A DNA stretch of 64,000 nt from Austropuccinia psidii (Eukaryota > Basidiomycota > Pucciniomycetes > Pucciniales > Sphaerophragmiaceae): NCBI GenBank assembly GCA_023105745.1, contig JALGQZ010000015.1:317501-381500 (forward strand), written 5' to 3'. Each line of letters begins with the position of its first letter. Positions within the stretch are counted from its first letter, which is position 1. Shown here in pieces: positions 1 through 9,490 of the stretch. The notes under the pieces are model-generated. The model saw only the letters and a program-made list of their open reading frames with translations, did no database searches and was not told the DNA's origin. The position numbers and the translations under genes are program-made.

Positions 1-864
1 GACAGATTTTTAAAAATGGAAATATTCATACCAACTCTTGCACCAATTACTTCCTTGGACTTAACTCAAATCTTTCTCAACCAATTTTTTCCAAGTTTGG
101 ACTTCCATTAAGTATTGTTAGTGATAAAGGCTCCTTATTTGTTTCATCACTCTAGACCAGTTTATGTCAGAGGCTCAAGATATCAAGAGATCTTCCAGCT
201 TCTTTTCACCCTGAAAAGGATGGAAATACAGAGAGGTTAAATCAGCCTTTAGAACAATATCTTTATATTTACCTCAGCTACCATCCAGATGACTGGAACA
301 CCTACCTCCCTCTGGATGAAGTTGCCTACAATAATGAAGAACATTCATCAACAAAACAATTACCATTATTACAATTTATGGAAGAAATTGCAGCTTTCAC
401 TCAATCCATATTTTTCAGGACACACCTCCTTGAAATTTATCAACAGAGCTTCAATTAGTGAACCAAGGAAGAAGAATTAGACTGATAAATGAAGCATTTC
501 AAGAGTTATGTATATAAAAATAGGTCAATTAAACCTTATTTTCAGTTTTGGTAGAAAGTATGGCTAGGCTCAAAAAACATCAATACTACCAGACCCACCA
601 AGAATCTCTTAGAAATATGGTTTGGCCCCTTTGAAGTTCTTAAAAGCATTGGAATCCATGCATATCATCTTGATTTGTCTCAACAGTGGAAGTCATTTCA
701 CCTTGTTTTTCATGTGTCCTTATTGGAACCTGTTAAGCATTCAACTATTGCAAAGCAACATAAATTTAAACCACCACAAGCTCTAGTGGAGGAGCAATAA
801 GAATGCAAAGTGGCTCAGGTTCTGGACTCAAAGGTCAAAAGTGGTAAATTATGGTACGGTTTAT
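1..864 (+). pseudogene. Gypsy E relic: integrase core to chromodomain start
   Basis: This is the degraded 3' part of the pol gene of an old chromodomain-bearing Ty3/Gypsy element. Scattered frames read as the integrase C-terminal core: a FHP-type motif near 205-215, then a stretch resembling ERLNQPLEQYL and DDW..YLPL near 230-310. About 590-790 reads GPFEVLKSIG...YHLDLSQQWKSFHLVFHVSLLEP, which is a GPY/F-type linker. The start of a chromodomain follows at about 800-860. Stops and frameshifts are frequent, so it is not functional. It is less like A1 and A2 than they are like each other, so it is another Gypsy lineage. The reading is cut at 864 by the LTR of A1 and resumes at 11512. Confidence 0.75.
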
Positions 865-2861
865 TGTGAGCCTTTGAGATATGACCACATACCCAATAAG
901 GTCACAAAAAAGACTCATAATAATTATACCTTTAATATTATTATATTAAAAGTACTTAGAATAATTATACATTAAAAATAATTACTTAAAATACCATAAA
1001 TTGATACAAAAATTGGCTTAACTTAAAAACCAATGAATAAACATGTAAAATAAATTATACCATTGGATTCCCCATGGTAAAATACACATATACCATTTTT
1101 ATGGCATATCTGTAAAGTCAATATTTAATGAATTATAAGGTATAATACCTTATAAAAACCATAAAACCTTATTTATCTCAGAAACCAATGAAACAACATG
1201 TGAAATGAATTGGACCAGTGGATTTCCCACAAACTTCCACACATAAAACAATTAATAAGCTAATTTCCAAAGTTAATACTTAAGGAATTAACCTGAATAT
1301 ATGCACTTTTTTGGTCAACGCATATATTCAAGGATCATAGCTAATATCTCTTAAACTATACATGATAGAATGATGAACCAAAAATAAATTTACCACGTAA
1401 TTACTGTAGGAACACAGATATGAGCTTTATTTCACAAATTATAAACAAGGTTAAAACCTATGATGAAATATTGATAAAAATCAACAGAGCTGTTGACCAC
1501 TTTGGTGTGAAAGTGTTCCAAACTTAAAAAAAAGTATACAGTTGGATTCCACTAGCTTATTCGTGAAGAATGATGTAATTTTTATTATTAAATTCAGGGT
1601 ATAACCCCCTGAAATCAAGGTTTGAAGTTTAAAATATTGAATTTCGACAGAAAAGATGAGTTACAAGAAAAATCATCAAAATTAGAGTTTTGATGATGTA
1701 ATGAAAAGCTCTTGGAAGTATAATAAGGTTATGCCAGGCTATCAGAATTCACTCTCTGAATTGCTGTAGCGTGTAAATCTTAAAAGTTATTGAGGATCAA
1801 AGTTTGAGCTTAATTTGATCATTTGTGATCACTCACAGTAACCTTAAATTAAGTTTAACAGTCTTAAGAGTGATAAAATTGGTGAATACTATTAGTTTAT
1901 GATTAAACCTAATAAAATCCACGAAATTTGGGGTTTTCCCAAGCCTCTGATGTCATCAACTTTAGAGTTATAGTGATAACTCTAAATAATGGTGTAATAA
2001 TGATGTAATATGGTTTGATAATGATGTAATCATCTCCAAACCTTAAACAATTGATCAATTCCAGTGGATATGATCAGTAAACGTCTACTAGAAGCCTGTT
2101 GGACTCTAGGAGGGAGGTATTTACTATAAATAGAGCTCTTTTTACTCTATTTTCCCCTCAGACACATCAAAAACATTAAATCAATTAAATCAAAGGTAAT
2201 TTCTTTATTCTTTATATATAAAACTATTATATTATTAAATATCAAAGTCCACCTTATTATAATAATCCATTTTGACGTGATTAAATCATTTATTTAATTT
2301 TTTTTGTTAAAAATCTCTCTAAAAAACTCATTTCCACGTAAAAATCCAGAATAATTTGTAATTTTCTTTATTTTTATTGTAAATACAATTTAAAAACGTT
2401 GTATTTATATTTTTTGGCGTAAAATATTTCAAAATTATCATATTGAGTGCTAAAAGTAGGTTATTTTCTCTTATTATAATAATTTCTCTATTATTACTCT
2501 CTTAATAATTCTTTAATTAATATAAATAGTATTTATATTAATTCATAACTTTAATATTAGTAATATTATTGTTATTAATTGTTTTTTATTAATAAAAAGC
2601 AATTTTTTACGCCTTTATTATTTGTTGGTAACAATAATAAAGAGCTTTTTAAATATATTAATTATTTTATATTAATATATTTATTTATTATATTATATTA
2701 TTATATTTATTTAATAATATAATTATTTTACGCCATAATAATGATAATTATCTATTATTATTATATTTTTAATCTTATTTATTCAATTCATAAGGACATT
2801 CAGAGTACAATAAGTAATAAATTAGTAATTTTTACTTATTGTTTCATAGTCAAACCTTACA
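865..2861 (+). repeat. 5' LTR of A1
   Basis: A 1997-bp long terminal repeat starting TG and ending CA. It repeats at 9491-11506 and, more diverged, as a solo copy at 49835-51821 and a minus-strand fragment at 48235-49253. A TATA box lies at 2125-2132, leaving about 700 nt of AT-rich R/U5. Several perfect inverted repeats are visible: 1133-1155, 1295-1329, 1673-1696, 1962-1985 and 2807-2842. Confidence 0.95.
2125..2132 (+). promoter_or_regulatory. LTR TATA box
   Basis: TATAAATA inside the A1 5' LTR, about 25-35 nt upstream of a pyrimidine-rich stretch ending CCCCTCAGAC that would suit transcription start. The same motif occurs at the same place in the 3' LTR (10750-10757) and in the solo LTR (from 51064). 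Confidence 0.6.
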
Positions 2862-3301
2862 TTTGGGGGCCTGGCCGTGATATTTACTTAAAAGACCTTT
2901 AAAAAGATTCTAATTGGGTTTATCCAATAATAAATTATATTTATAATCATAAAATTATATAATAATTTTATATTTTATTGATTTTAAAAGCTATTGAGGC
3001 ATTTGGGAAGCAATTGTACTGTCTTACACGTGGTTTTTCACATCCTTAGACTTGCAAGAACTTTCTTTGAGTGACTCTAGTGATTAAAAAAAGATAATTT
3101 ATAAATTAAAAATAATTTTTTATAACTTAATTTTGTAAAAGAATCATATTCATTTTTTATTTTATTCTTTAAAAATAAAAAATATTAAAAAAATATTAAA
3201 AAAAAAATTTTTTAAAAAACCAATAAAAAAGTTATTTTTATTCATTTTTATTGATTTCTTTATTCATTTCAATTTTTTAAAGATATATAAGCAATTTCTA
3301 C
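2862..3301 (+). other. A1 leader with putative primer-binding site
   Basis: Untranslated leader between the 5' LTR and gag. Right after the LTR, at 2864-2881, is TGGGGGCCTGGCCGTGAT. It starts with TGG as a primer-binding site should and is close to the retroviral tRNA-Pro PBS pattern. Element B has a near copy just inside its 5' LTR (14339-14353). The tRNA was not identified. The rest is AT-rich, with A and T runs at 3160-3260. Confidence 0.5.
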
Positions 3302-3509
3302 GTGGAAAATTGCCATATCTTGCCAAAAAATAACACTTCTTATAAAAAGACTTATATTTATTTGTCTTTTTTAGTGTTTGAAGATAACCAAACTACTGTT
3401 GAGAGATTGGTGGAAGAAACTTGTCAAAGTTCTCCAACACCAGTTATCACCAAAAGAAAGAAAGCTAAGAAATTAGACTTTCCAGGACCCACCATTCAAG
3501 ACTCTGAAG
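3302..3509 (+). CDS. Putative 5' exon of A1 gag (second frame)
   Basis: A short open frame upstream of the long gag ORF. It encodes an acidic then lysine-rich peptide ending PGPTIQDSE. It is followed at 3510 by a good fungal splice pattern: GTGAGC donor, 86-bp AT-rich intron, CAG acceptor ending at 3595. Splicing would join GAC TCT GAA G to AA GAG GTT, fusing this exon in frame with a second open frame (EEVPNTPSN...) that overlaps the annotated gag frame. The ATG of the main frame (3585) lies inside this intron. The splice is inferred from sequence only, and the true start codon is unclear (the first in-frame ATG is at 3302). Confidence 0.4.
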
Positions 3510-3584
3510 GTGAGCACCTCTTTTATAATTGCCATAAAAGAATTTTATTCTAAAATACTTTTATTTTTTCTTATTCTTTAAATT

Positions 3585-4259
3585 ATGACTACCAGAAGAG
3601 GTTCCCAATACTCCATCCAATCAGATGGAGCTGGACTCAGAGGTAGAACTGATCCCTCAAAAGGGAAAAGAAAGGGCAACATCCCCAGTGGAACAGAATC
3701 CACACAAGGAAGTGCCTTATCCCAAAGGCAAGTCCCAGAAATGCCCATGATATCTGAGCCTGAATTGGAACTAAGTATGAGTAACTCAAATAGGTACAAA
3801 TCACATTCAGAGGGCTCAAATAGACATCTACATGAGCCAGTACAAGCAGTATTACACAGTGTACAAGGACAAAGATTGGGAAATGCTGCCTCAAATACAC
3901 CAAGGAGTGATGAACTCCTGGCACATCCTGAAAAAGTTCCTCAAAGAGGAGGAGATATTGAAATACTCCAATGGATGGAACCCACTGTCATCCAAACCTC
4001 AAATCAAAAAAATCAAGGATTACCACGCCAAAAAGAGGGAGGCAACCAAGGAAGAAGCCCCAGTAGCTTCTACCAGCAAGCCCCAAGCCAGCCCACTTCC
4101 CCAAGAAGGGAAGAAGAACAAGAAAAAGCATTGGAGGAAACCATATTCCCCAAGCTACAGGATGCCATGGACAATGTTTTCAACATGGCCAGAACCTTGA
4201 TGGAATTCAAGGACAAGGAAGAGCAAAGAATGAGACAACCTCATTTCCCAAAGAAATAA
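3585..4259 (+). CDS. gag: A1 gag N-terminal ORF (224 aa), disrupted
   Basis: An open frame starting ATG ACT ACC AG, with a Gln/Ser/Pro-rich, low-complexity N-terminal two thirds. The last ~35 codons (DAMDNVFNMARTLMEF...) form a charged helix matching the last residues of the overlapping second-frame ORF of A2. A 19-nt stretch present in A2 is missing at 4160/4161, between short CAG repeats. The ORF therefore joins the long-frame start to a second-frame end. It stops at TAA 4257-4259, just after a TTTCCCA heptamer that could allow -1 slippage into the main gag frame. From 3787 to 4200 a second frame is also open (about 138 codons); it contains the shared motif SNGWNPL. Confidence 0.6.
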   Translation: MTTRRGSQYSIQSDGAGLRGRTDPSKGKRKGNIPSGTESTQGSALSQRQVPEMPMISEPELELSMSNSNRYKSHSEGSNRHLHEPVQAVLHSVQGQRLGNAASNTPRSDELLAHPEKVPQRGGDIEILQWMEPTVIQTSNQKNQGLPRQKEGGNQGRSPSSFYQQAPSQPTSPRREEEQEKALEETIFPKLQDAMDNVFNMARTLMEFKDKEEQRMRQPHFPKK

Positions 4260-4261
4260 CC

Positions 4262-5176
4262 TTGTCCAAAGATGTTGTAAATACTTTAACAGAAATTAAA
4301 AATAGTATATTACCTCTAAAAGAAATTAAAGATAGTTTATTATCACTACAAGAAATAAATAACAATTTATCTTCTTTAACAAAAATTGTTGTACAAAACA
4401 AGAAAGAAATTGACAACATTAAGTTTATTGTTGAAAATAATAAACCAAAGAATTTAATTGACAATACTCAAAAATTAATACAAGGACAACAAGAATTGTA
4501 TAAATACATAAAAGATATCAAAGACAAGACTTTGACAATCAATTATGATGTGAGTATTGACAATCTTACAGAAAAATTAAATAAATTAAGTATTTCTGTA
4601 GAAAAATTTGAAGAAAAGACTTCATCACACCAAAAATTACTTTTGGACCATGTGGAAAAAAGTGATGAAGCAAGAATGCATCTCAAAGATGATATTCAAA
4701 GTGAAATAAGGCTTATTACAGAAAAAATGGATAAAATCAATGAGGCTAATTTAAATATGCCAAAGTTATCAACACCATTTTCTCATATAAGAAGCCCTGT
4801 TAAAACAAAAGAGGAATTGTCAAATCCTTTCATAACAGACTTGAGTCACCAAGATAATAACCAAGTCTTAATGAAGGAAGCACCTCAATTAAAGGAATGG
4901 CCAACATTCATAGGAGAAGGTGAATATGACCACATGTCATTTATTAAAACAATTGACATGCTACAAGAAGATTATGCCATACCAGATGAATTAATCACTG
5001 CAAGATTACATTCATTGTTTGAGAAATCTGCAAAAAGATGGTATTATGGCATAAGACAAACAAATGGTAAAAATACCTGGTCTTGGTGGAAACAAGAAAT
5101 AATCACCAAGTGGGCAAATGATGCCTGGAGGTATAAGATAGAAAATGCATTTGAAAACTCTTTCTTTGACCCATAG
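4262..5176 (+). CDS. gag: A1 gag main region (304 aa), ends at TAG
   Basis: The central Gag (capsid-like) region of A1, forming the retrotransposon particle. The first ~170 residues are Lys/Glu/Asn-rich with heptad-like hydrophobic spacing (coiled coil). From about residue 215 comes the gag core (KEWPTFIGEGEYDHMSFI...), which aligns well with A2. There is no ATG at the start: the frame is open from about 4160 and is -1 relative to the preceding ORF. The TAG at 5174-5176 is in frame. The same frame continues as the next ORF, and A2 has an aspartate codon here, so the stop is probably a mutation. Confidence 0.8.
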   Translation: MSKDVVNTLTEIKNSILPLKEIKDSLLSLQEINNNLSSLTKIVVQNKKEIDNIKFIVENNKPKNLIDNTQKLIQGQQELYKYIKDIKDKTLTINYDVSIDNLTEKLNKLSISVEKFEEKTSSHQKLLLDHVEKSDEARMHLKDDIQSEIRLITEKMDKINEANLNMPKLSTPFSHIRSPVKTKEELSNPFITDLSHQDNNQVLMKEAPQLKEWPTFIGEGEYDHMSFIKTIDMLQEDYAIPDELITARLHSLFEKSAKRWYYGIRQTNGKNTWSWWKQEIITKWANDAWRYKIENAFENSFFDP

Positions 5177-7006
5177 AAAGACAAACCTTTAACTTGGTTC
5201 TTGAAACAAGTTGAAAGGCTTAATGCACTGTACCCAGAAATGTCACAAAAGATGGTGCACATGAAAATACTTAAAAAATGTGGAGGGGAACTAGAACATG
5301 CCCTAAGAAGCAGGTGTATAGAACCATGCTCCACAGAAGAGTATATAAATGCACTAGAAGATATAGTGACAAGAACAAAAATTGGCAGGACTTGGAAAAA
5401 ATTGGACATTAAAAGCCCAAATAAACCATTTATCAAAAAAGATAAATCAAAAGAATCCTTTAAGCCCAATACATCCAACAATAATGAACAAAGAAAGTGC
5501 CATAAATGTGGAGGTATTGGACACTTAGCCAATAATTGCCTTAAGAAAGCAAAGATTAATGAAATTGTGGAAACAGAAAACCACAATGACAAAGAAGAGG
5601 AATCTGACTCTGAAAAAGAGACAGAAGAGTCAGAAAGCTCTGAAAGCTCTGAAAGTGATGAAATCAATATAATTAATGCACAAATTAATAATATTGATAC
5701 AATTTATGAAGTACTGGATGTTAATTCAAACTTACCACAAGTTCGAACATCTGACACAAACCTGACAAACATACAAGATGCCAAAATGTATAGAACCAAA
5801 CCTGCAAGAGGAATGGGATATACAGCTGGAAAGTCAAGTATAAGTCTTGTTATGGTTGATAACCAAGAAGGAAAAGTTAACTTGGATACAGGAGCATATT
5901 GCACTTGTGTTGCCAAAAGTTATTTAAAAGCCATTGTCCCAAACTGGCAAGAAAAACTTATGCCAATACAAGGTGTCAAATTTAGTAGTGCAAGTGAGAG
6001 CATGAAGCCCCTTGGAATAATTGATTTAACACTAATTTTTCCTCATCCCTCACAATGTGTCAGAATTAAAGTAGAGTTTGTAGTAATGGACAACTGTACT
6101 AGTAATCATTTCATACTTGGGAATGACTACTTATCAATCTATGGTATAGATATCTCCAACCAAAAAGATAGATATTTTACCATAGGAGATAACAAAAGAC
6201 AAAAGTTTGGCTTCTTAAATAACAAAAAACAAATCACAGCTATTAAGAAGGAAGAAAAAATTCCAGAAAAGGAACTTTTTATATCTGAACAACTTAAAGA
6301 GGCAGAATTCAATCAAGAATTAACAGAAAAAATGAAAGAAAAATTGATTGACCTCTTATTTAAGTATAAAAATGCCTTTGCAACTGACAAGGAGCCACTA
6401 GCGGCCATAATTGGACATGAAGTGGATATAATTCTTAATGTAGAAAAGCCTTACCCACCTTTATTAAGAGGACCTGCTTATTCAGCCAGCGCAAGAGCTA
6501 GAGAAGCCTTAGAAGTGCACATTAAAGAATTAATGGACCTTGGAGTATTAAGAAAGGTCGGACATAATGAACAAGTAGAAGTTACTACACCTGTCATTAT
6601 AGCTTGGCATAATGGAAAATCAAGGATGGTAGGAGACTTCAGAGCCCTGAACACCTATACCATTCCAGACAGATATCCAATACCTAGAATCCATGAGACA
6701 TTGACCCAATTGTCACAAGCTAAGTTCATCACAGCTATGGATGCTCTTAAGGGTTTTCATCAAAATGTCTTAACAGACAATGCCAAGAAACTACTAAGAA
6801 TAATAGTCCATTGTGGAATTTCTGAATACTTAAGAATGCCATTTGGGATAAAAAATGCACCTTCCCATTATCAAAGAATGATGAATACCATATTCCCTGA
6901 AGAATTATCAGAAGGATGGTTAATTATCTATATTGATGATATCATAGTTTGCTCAGAAACTTGGGAAAATCACCTTACAAGACTAGAAAGGGTACTACAA
7001 AAATAG
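5177..7006 (+). CDS. pol: A1 gag C-terminus, protease and RT N-terminal half
   Basis: Continues the main gag frame after the TAG at 5174-5176. In order: end of the gag core ([10 protein letters not shown]), a CCHC zinc knuckle at 5498-5539 (CX2CX4HX4C), an acidic Glu/Ser linker, a retropepsin-like protease with DTG at 5885-5893 and a later HFILGNDYL, then the RT palm up to the catalytic YIDD at 6929-6940. The frame stops at TAG 7004-7006. Compared with A2, one A appears to be missing from the short A run just before it. The downstream RT half lies in the next frame. It acts in cytoplasmic particles with the next ORF as one polyprotein. Confidence 0.9.
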   Translation, partial: KDKPLTWFLKQVERLNALYPEMSQKMVHMKILKKCGGELEHALRSRCIEPCSTEEYINALEDIVTRTKIGRTWKKLDIKSPNKPFIKKDKSKESFKPNTSNNNEQRKCHKCGGIGHLANNCLKKAKINEIVETENHNDKEEESDSEKETEESESSESSESDEINIINAQINNIDTIYEVLDVNSNLPQVRTSDTNLTNIQDAKMYRTKPARGMGYTAGKSSISLVMVDNQEGKVNLDTGAYCTCVAKSYLKAIVPNWQEKLMPIQGVKFSSASESMKPLGIIDLTLIFPHPSQCVRIKVEFVVMDNCTSNHFILGNDYLSIYGIDISNQKDRYFTIGDNKRQKFGFLNNKKQITAIKKEEKIPEKELFISEQLKEAEFNQELTEKMKEKLIDLLFKYKNAFATDKEPLAAIIGHEVDIILNVEKPYPPLLRGPAYSASARAREALEVHIKELMDLGVLRKVGHNEQVEVTTPVIIAWHNGKSRMVGDFRALNTYTIPDRYPIPRIHETLTQLSQAKFITAMDALKGFHQNVLTDNAKKLLRIIVHCGISEYLRMPFGIKNAPSHYQRMMNTIFPEELSEGWLIIYIDDIIVCSETWENHLTRLERVLQK

Positions 7007-9372
7007 TCCAAGTGAATATGAAAATTTCCTTGAAAAGGTGTCATTTTGCATATAGTGAATTAAAAGCACTAGGACATGTTGTATCTGGACTTAGTCTAGG
7101 CATAGACAAAAATAAAGTAGCAGCAGTACTACTCAAACCAATGCCTCAAACCAAAAAAGAAATGCAATCATTTTTAGGATTTGCTGGTTACTATAGACAG
7201 CATATAAAGGACTTTGCAAAAATTGCCAAATCCTTATATAAATTATGTGACCAACAAACAGTTTATGAAATGACTGAAGAAAGGGTCAAGGCATATGAAG
7301 AATTGAAAAATTCACTAACAAATGCCCCATTTCTTCTAATGCCAGATTGGAAGCTACCTTTCAAACTATACATTGATGCTTGTGGAGAAGGATTAGGTGC
7401 TGCACTTCACCAAACTCAAATTATCAATGATAAACCAGTGGAAGGACCAATTTGTTTCATTTCAAGGCAAATAAAGCCAACAGAAGCAAGGTATGGAGCA
7501 AGCCAAATGGAATGCTTATGCCTAGTGTGGGCTTTAGAAAAACTGCATTACTATTTGGATGGCACAGTATTTGATGTAATCACAGACTGTAATGCTGTGA
7601 AATCACTACTAAATATGAAGACTCCAAATAGACATATGCTGAGATGGCAAATTGCTATCCAAGAATATAGAGGAAATATGACTATTGTACATAAATCTGG
7701 AAATATTCATAAAAATGCGGATGGTCTTAGCAGATGGGCTTTAGCAAATACCCCTGACAATCCAGCATGGGTACCACAAGAAGAGCACCATATAGAAGGA
7801 ATATGTGTCACAGACATAGGCACAGAATTCTTTAACCAAGTTAGAGAAAGCTATAAGACAGACAAAAATTGCCATATCTTAAGCCAACTTCTAATGAAAG
7901 ACTGCAAAGATCCATCACTTTCATCAAAACTAGATGAAATATGGAAAAAGGCATATGATGAAGGAAGATTCCACCTCCTTGATGGAATCCTTTACCATAG
8001 AACAAAACACACATGTGTTATGGCCTTAACAGATAGAACACTAATAAACACTATTTTACATGAGTGTCATGATAGTGTTGCATCTGGACATATCTCAGAA
8101 GATAGGACACTAGAGAGGGTGAAAACCTGCTCTTGGTGGCCAAATTGGAAGAAAGATGTTGCAGAGTACTGCCAAACCTGTGACAGATGTCAAAAAGCCA
8201 ACAGAGCCACAGGAAAGAAATTTGGAATGATGATCCAAATCCAAGAACCAAAATCCCCATGGGAAATAGTTCATATGGATTGGGTAACAGCACTACCTCC
8301 AGGAGGAGACAGGAGCTATAATGCATGTCTAGTGTTAGTTGACAGGTACAGTAAAACTCCCATGTTCTTACCATGTCATAAAGATGACACAGCTATGGAT
8401 ACAGCCATAATGATATGGAATAAAGTCATTAGCCACACAGGCTTATTCCAAAATATTATAAGTGACAGAGACCCAAAGTTCACTTCAGCATTATGGACAA
8501 ATCTCCATAACTTATTTGGGACAAAGCTATCATTCTCAACAGCTTACCATCCCCAAACTGATGGTTTAGCAGAAAGAATGATACAGACCTTAGAGGACAT
8601 GATCAGAAGATTCTGTGCTTATGGGCTAGAATTCAAAGATTCTGATGGTTTCACCCATGATTGGTGTACACTAATACCAGCCTTTGAACTAGCATATAAG
8701 ACATCAATCCATTCTTCTACTGGCAAAACCCCAGCAATGCTAGAGAAAGGTTGGAATCCAAGACTTCCTTATGATACCCTCAAAAAGGACTTAGTGGACA
8801 TACATCCAACAGCAAGCAGTTTTAAGATAATGCTTGACAAAGCAAGACACCATGCAAACAGATGCATGCAAGACTCTTTCAAATATGCAAAAGAAAGATG
8901 GGACAAAAGTCATAAACCACCTGAATTCAAAAGAGGAGATTTGGTATTAGTATCAACTCTTAACTTTAATAACATAAAAGGATCAAAGAGATTGAAAGAT
9001 TCCTTTGCAGGACCATTTATGGTAAAAGCACTTCATGGACCCAATGCTGTACAATTGGAACATACAGGTGATTTAATGAATAAACACCCAACTTTCCCTG
9101 TAAGTCTTATAAAACCTTACAGCTCAAGTGACAAGGAATTATTTCCACTAAGAAATAAACCCCCACTTGAAATTCCCCCTTTGGAAGAAGGAGAAGAAAA
9201 AAGAATTGTAAAAGTCCTTAAAGAAAGAAGGACAAGGAACAAAAAAGAAAGAGAATACCTTGTAAGGTATAGAAATCCAACTCAAGAAGATGAATGGCTA
9301 CTTGAGAAAGATATAACAAATGCAGATAAACTACTGAGGAGGTTTAGACATGAAAGAAAACCTAAAGAATAA
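6949..9372 (+). CDS. pol: A1 pol: RT C-terminal half, RNase H, integrase, chromodomain
   Basis: A long open frame; homology to the rest of pol begins at about 7001, right after the frameshift. In order: RT thumb ([35 protein letters not shown]), Ty3-type RNase H ([34 protein letters not shown]), integrase zinc-binding region (HECH...CQTCDRC, about 8060-8195), and the catalytic core with [17 protein letters not shown] and an acidic residue in TDGLAERM (about 8270-8580). A GPY/F-type module follows ([21 protein letters not shown]), then a C-terminal chromodomain ([16 protein letters not shown]...). The last is typical of chromoviruses and is thought to guide insertion to chromatin marks. The product is the C-terminal half of Pol. 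It would need frameshift repair or suppression to be made. Confidence 0.9.
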   Translation: MLRNLGKSPYKTRKGTTKIVQVNMKISLKRCHFAYSELKALGHVVSGLSLGIDKNKVAAVLLKPMPQTKKEMQSFLGFAGYYRQHIKDFAKIAKSLYKLCDQQTVYEMTEERVKAYEELKNSLTNAPFLLMPDWKLPFKLYIDACGEGLGAALHQTQIINDKPVEGPICFISRQIKPTEARYGASQMECLCLVWALEKLHYYLDGTVFDVITDCNAVKSLLNMKTPNRHMLRWQIAIQEYRGNMTIVHKSGNIHKNADGLSRWALANTPDNPAWVPQEEHHIEGICVTDIGTEFFNQVRESYKTDKNCHILSQLLMKDCKDPSLSSKLDEIWKKAYDEGRFHLLDGILYHRTKHTCVMALTDRTLINTILHECHDSVASGHISEDRTLERVKTCSWWPNWKKDVAEYCQTCDRCQKANRATGKKFGMMIQIQEPKSPWEIVHMDWVTALPPGGDRSYNACLVLVDRYSKTPMFLPCHKDDTAMDTAIMIWNKVISHTGLFQNIISDRDPKFTSALWTNLHNLFGTKLSFSTAYHPQTDGLAERMIQTLEDMIRRFCAYGLEFKDSDGFTHDWCTLIPAFELAYKTSIHSSTGKTPAMLEKGWNPRLPYDTLKKDLVDIHPTASSFKIMLDKARHHANRCMQDSFKYAKERWDKSHKPPEFKRGDLVLVSTLNFNNIKGSKRLKDSFAGPFMVKALHGPNAVQLEHTGDLMNKHPTFPVSLIKPYSSSDKELFPLRNKPPLEIPPLEEGEEKRIVKVLKERRTRNKKEREYLVRYRNPTQEDEWLLEKDITNADKLLRRFRHERKPKE

Positions 9373-9477
9373 CAAAATCAAGCATTATTGAGCTTCAAGA
9401 CTGATAAAGTCTAATGAAGAGGTAGGACAGTGGATGATACCCTAATCACACATATCAGATTGTGGTACAATCTTTTT

Positions 9478-9490
9478 TGGTGGTAGGGAA
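9478..9490 (+). other. A1 polypurine tract
   Basis: GGTGGTAGGGAA directly abutting the 3' LTR start at 9491. It is the expected plus-strand primer position. The same arrangement is seen in A2 (purine run RC of 58006-58017) and D (GTGGTAGAGAT before 34620). Confidence 0.6.

Noticed and set aside
5174..5176. TAG in A1 gag as a programmed readthrough site
   Set aside because: A2 has a sense codon here and the position is inside the gag core, where readthrough control is not expected.
5044..5916. Minus-strand ORFs opposite A1 gag-pol (also 8051-8374)
   Set aside because: Shadow frames of gag-pol without independent similarity.
7000..7006. A1 RT frameshift as a programmed site
   Set aside because: It lies within the RT domain just after YIDD, and A2 reads through in one frame, so a lost A in a homopolymer is simpler.
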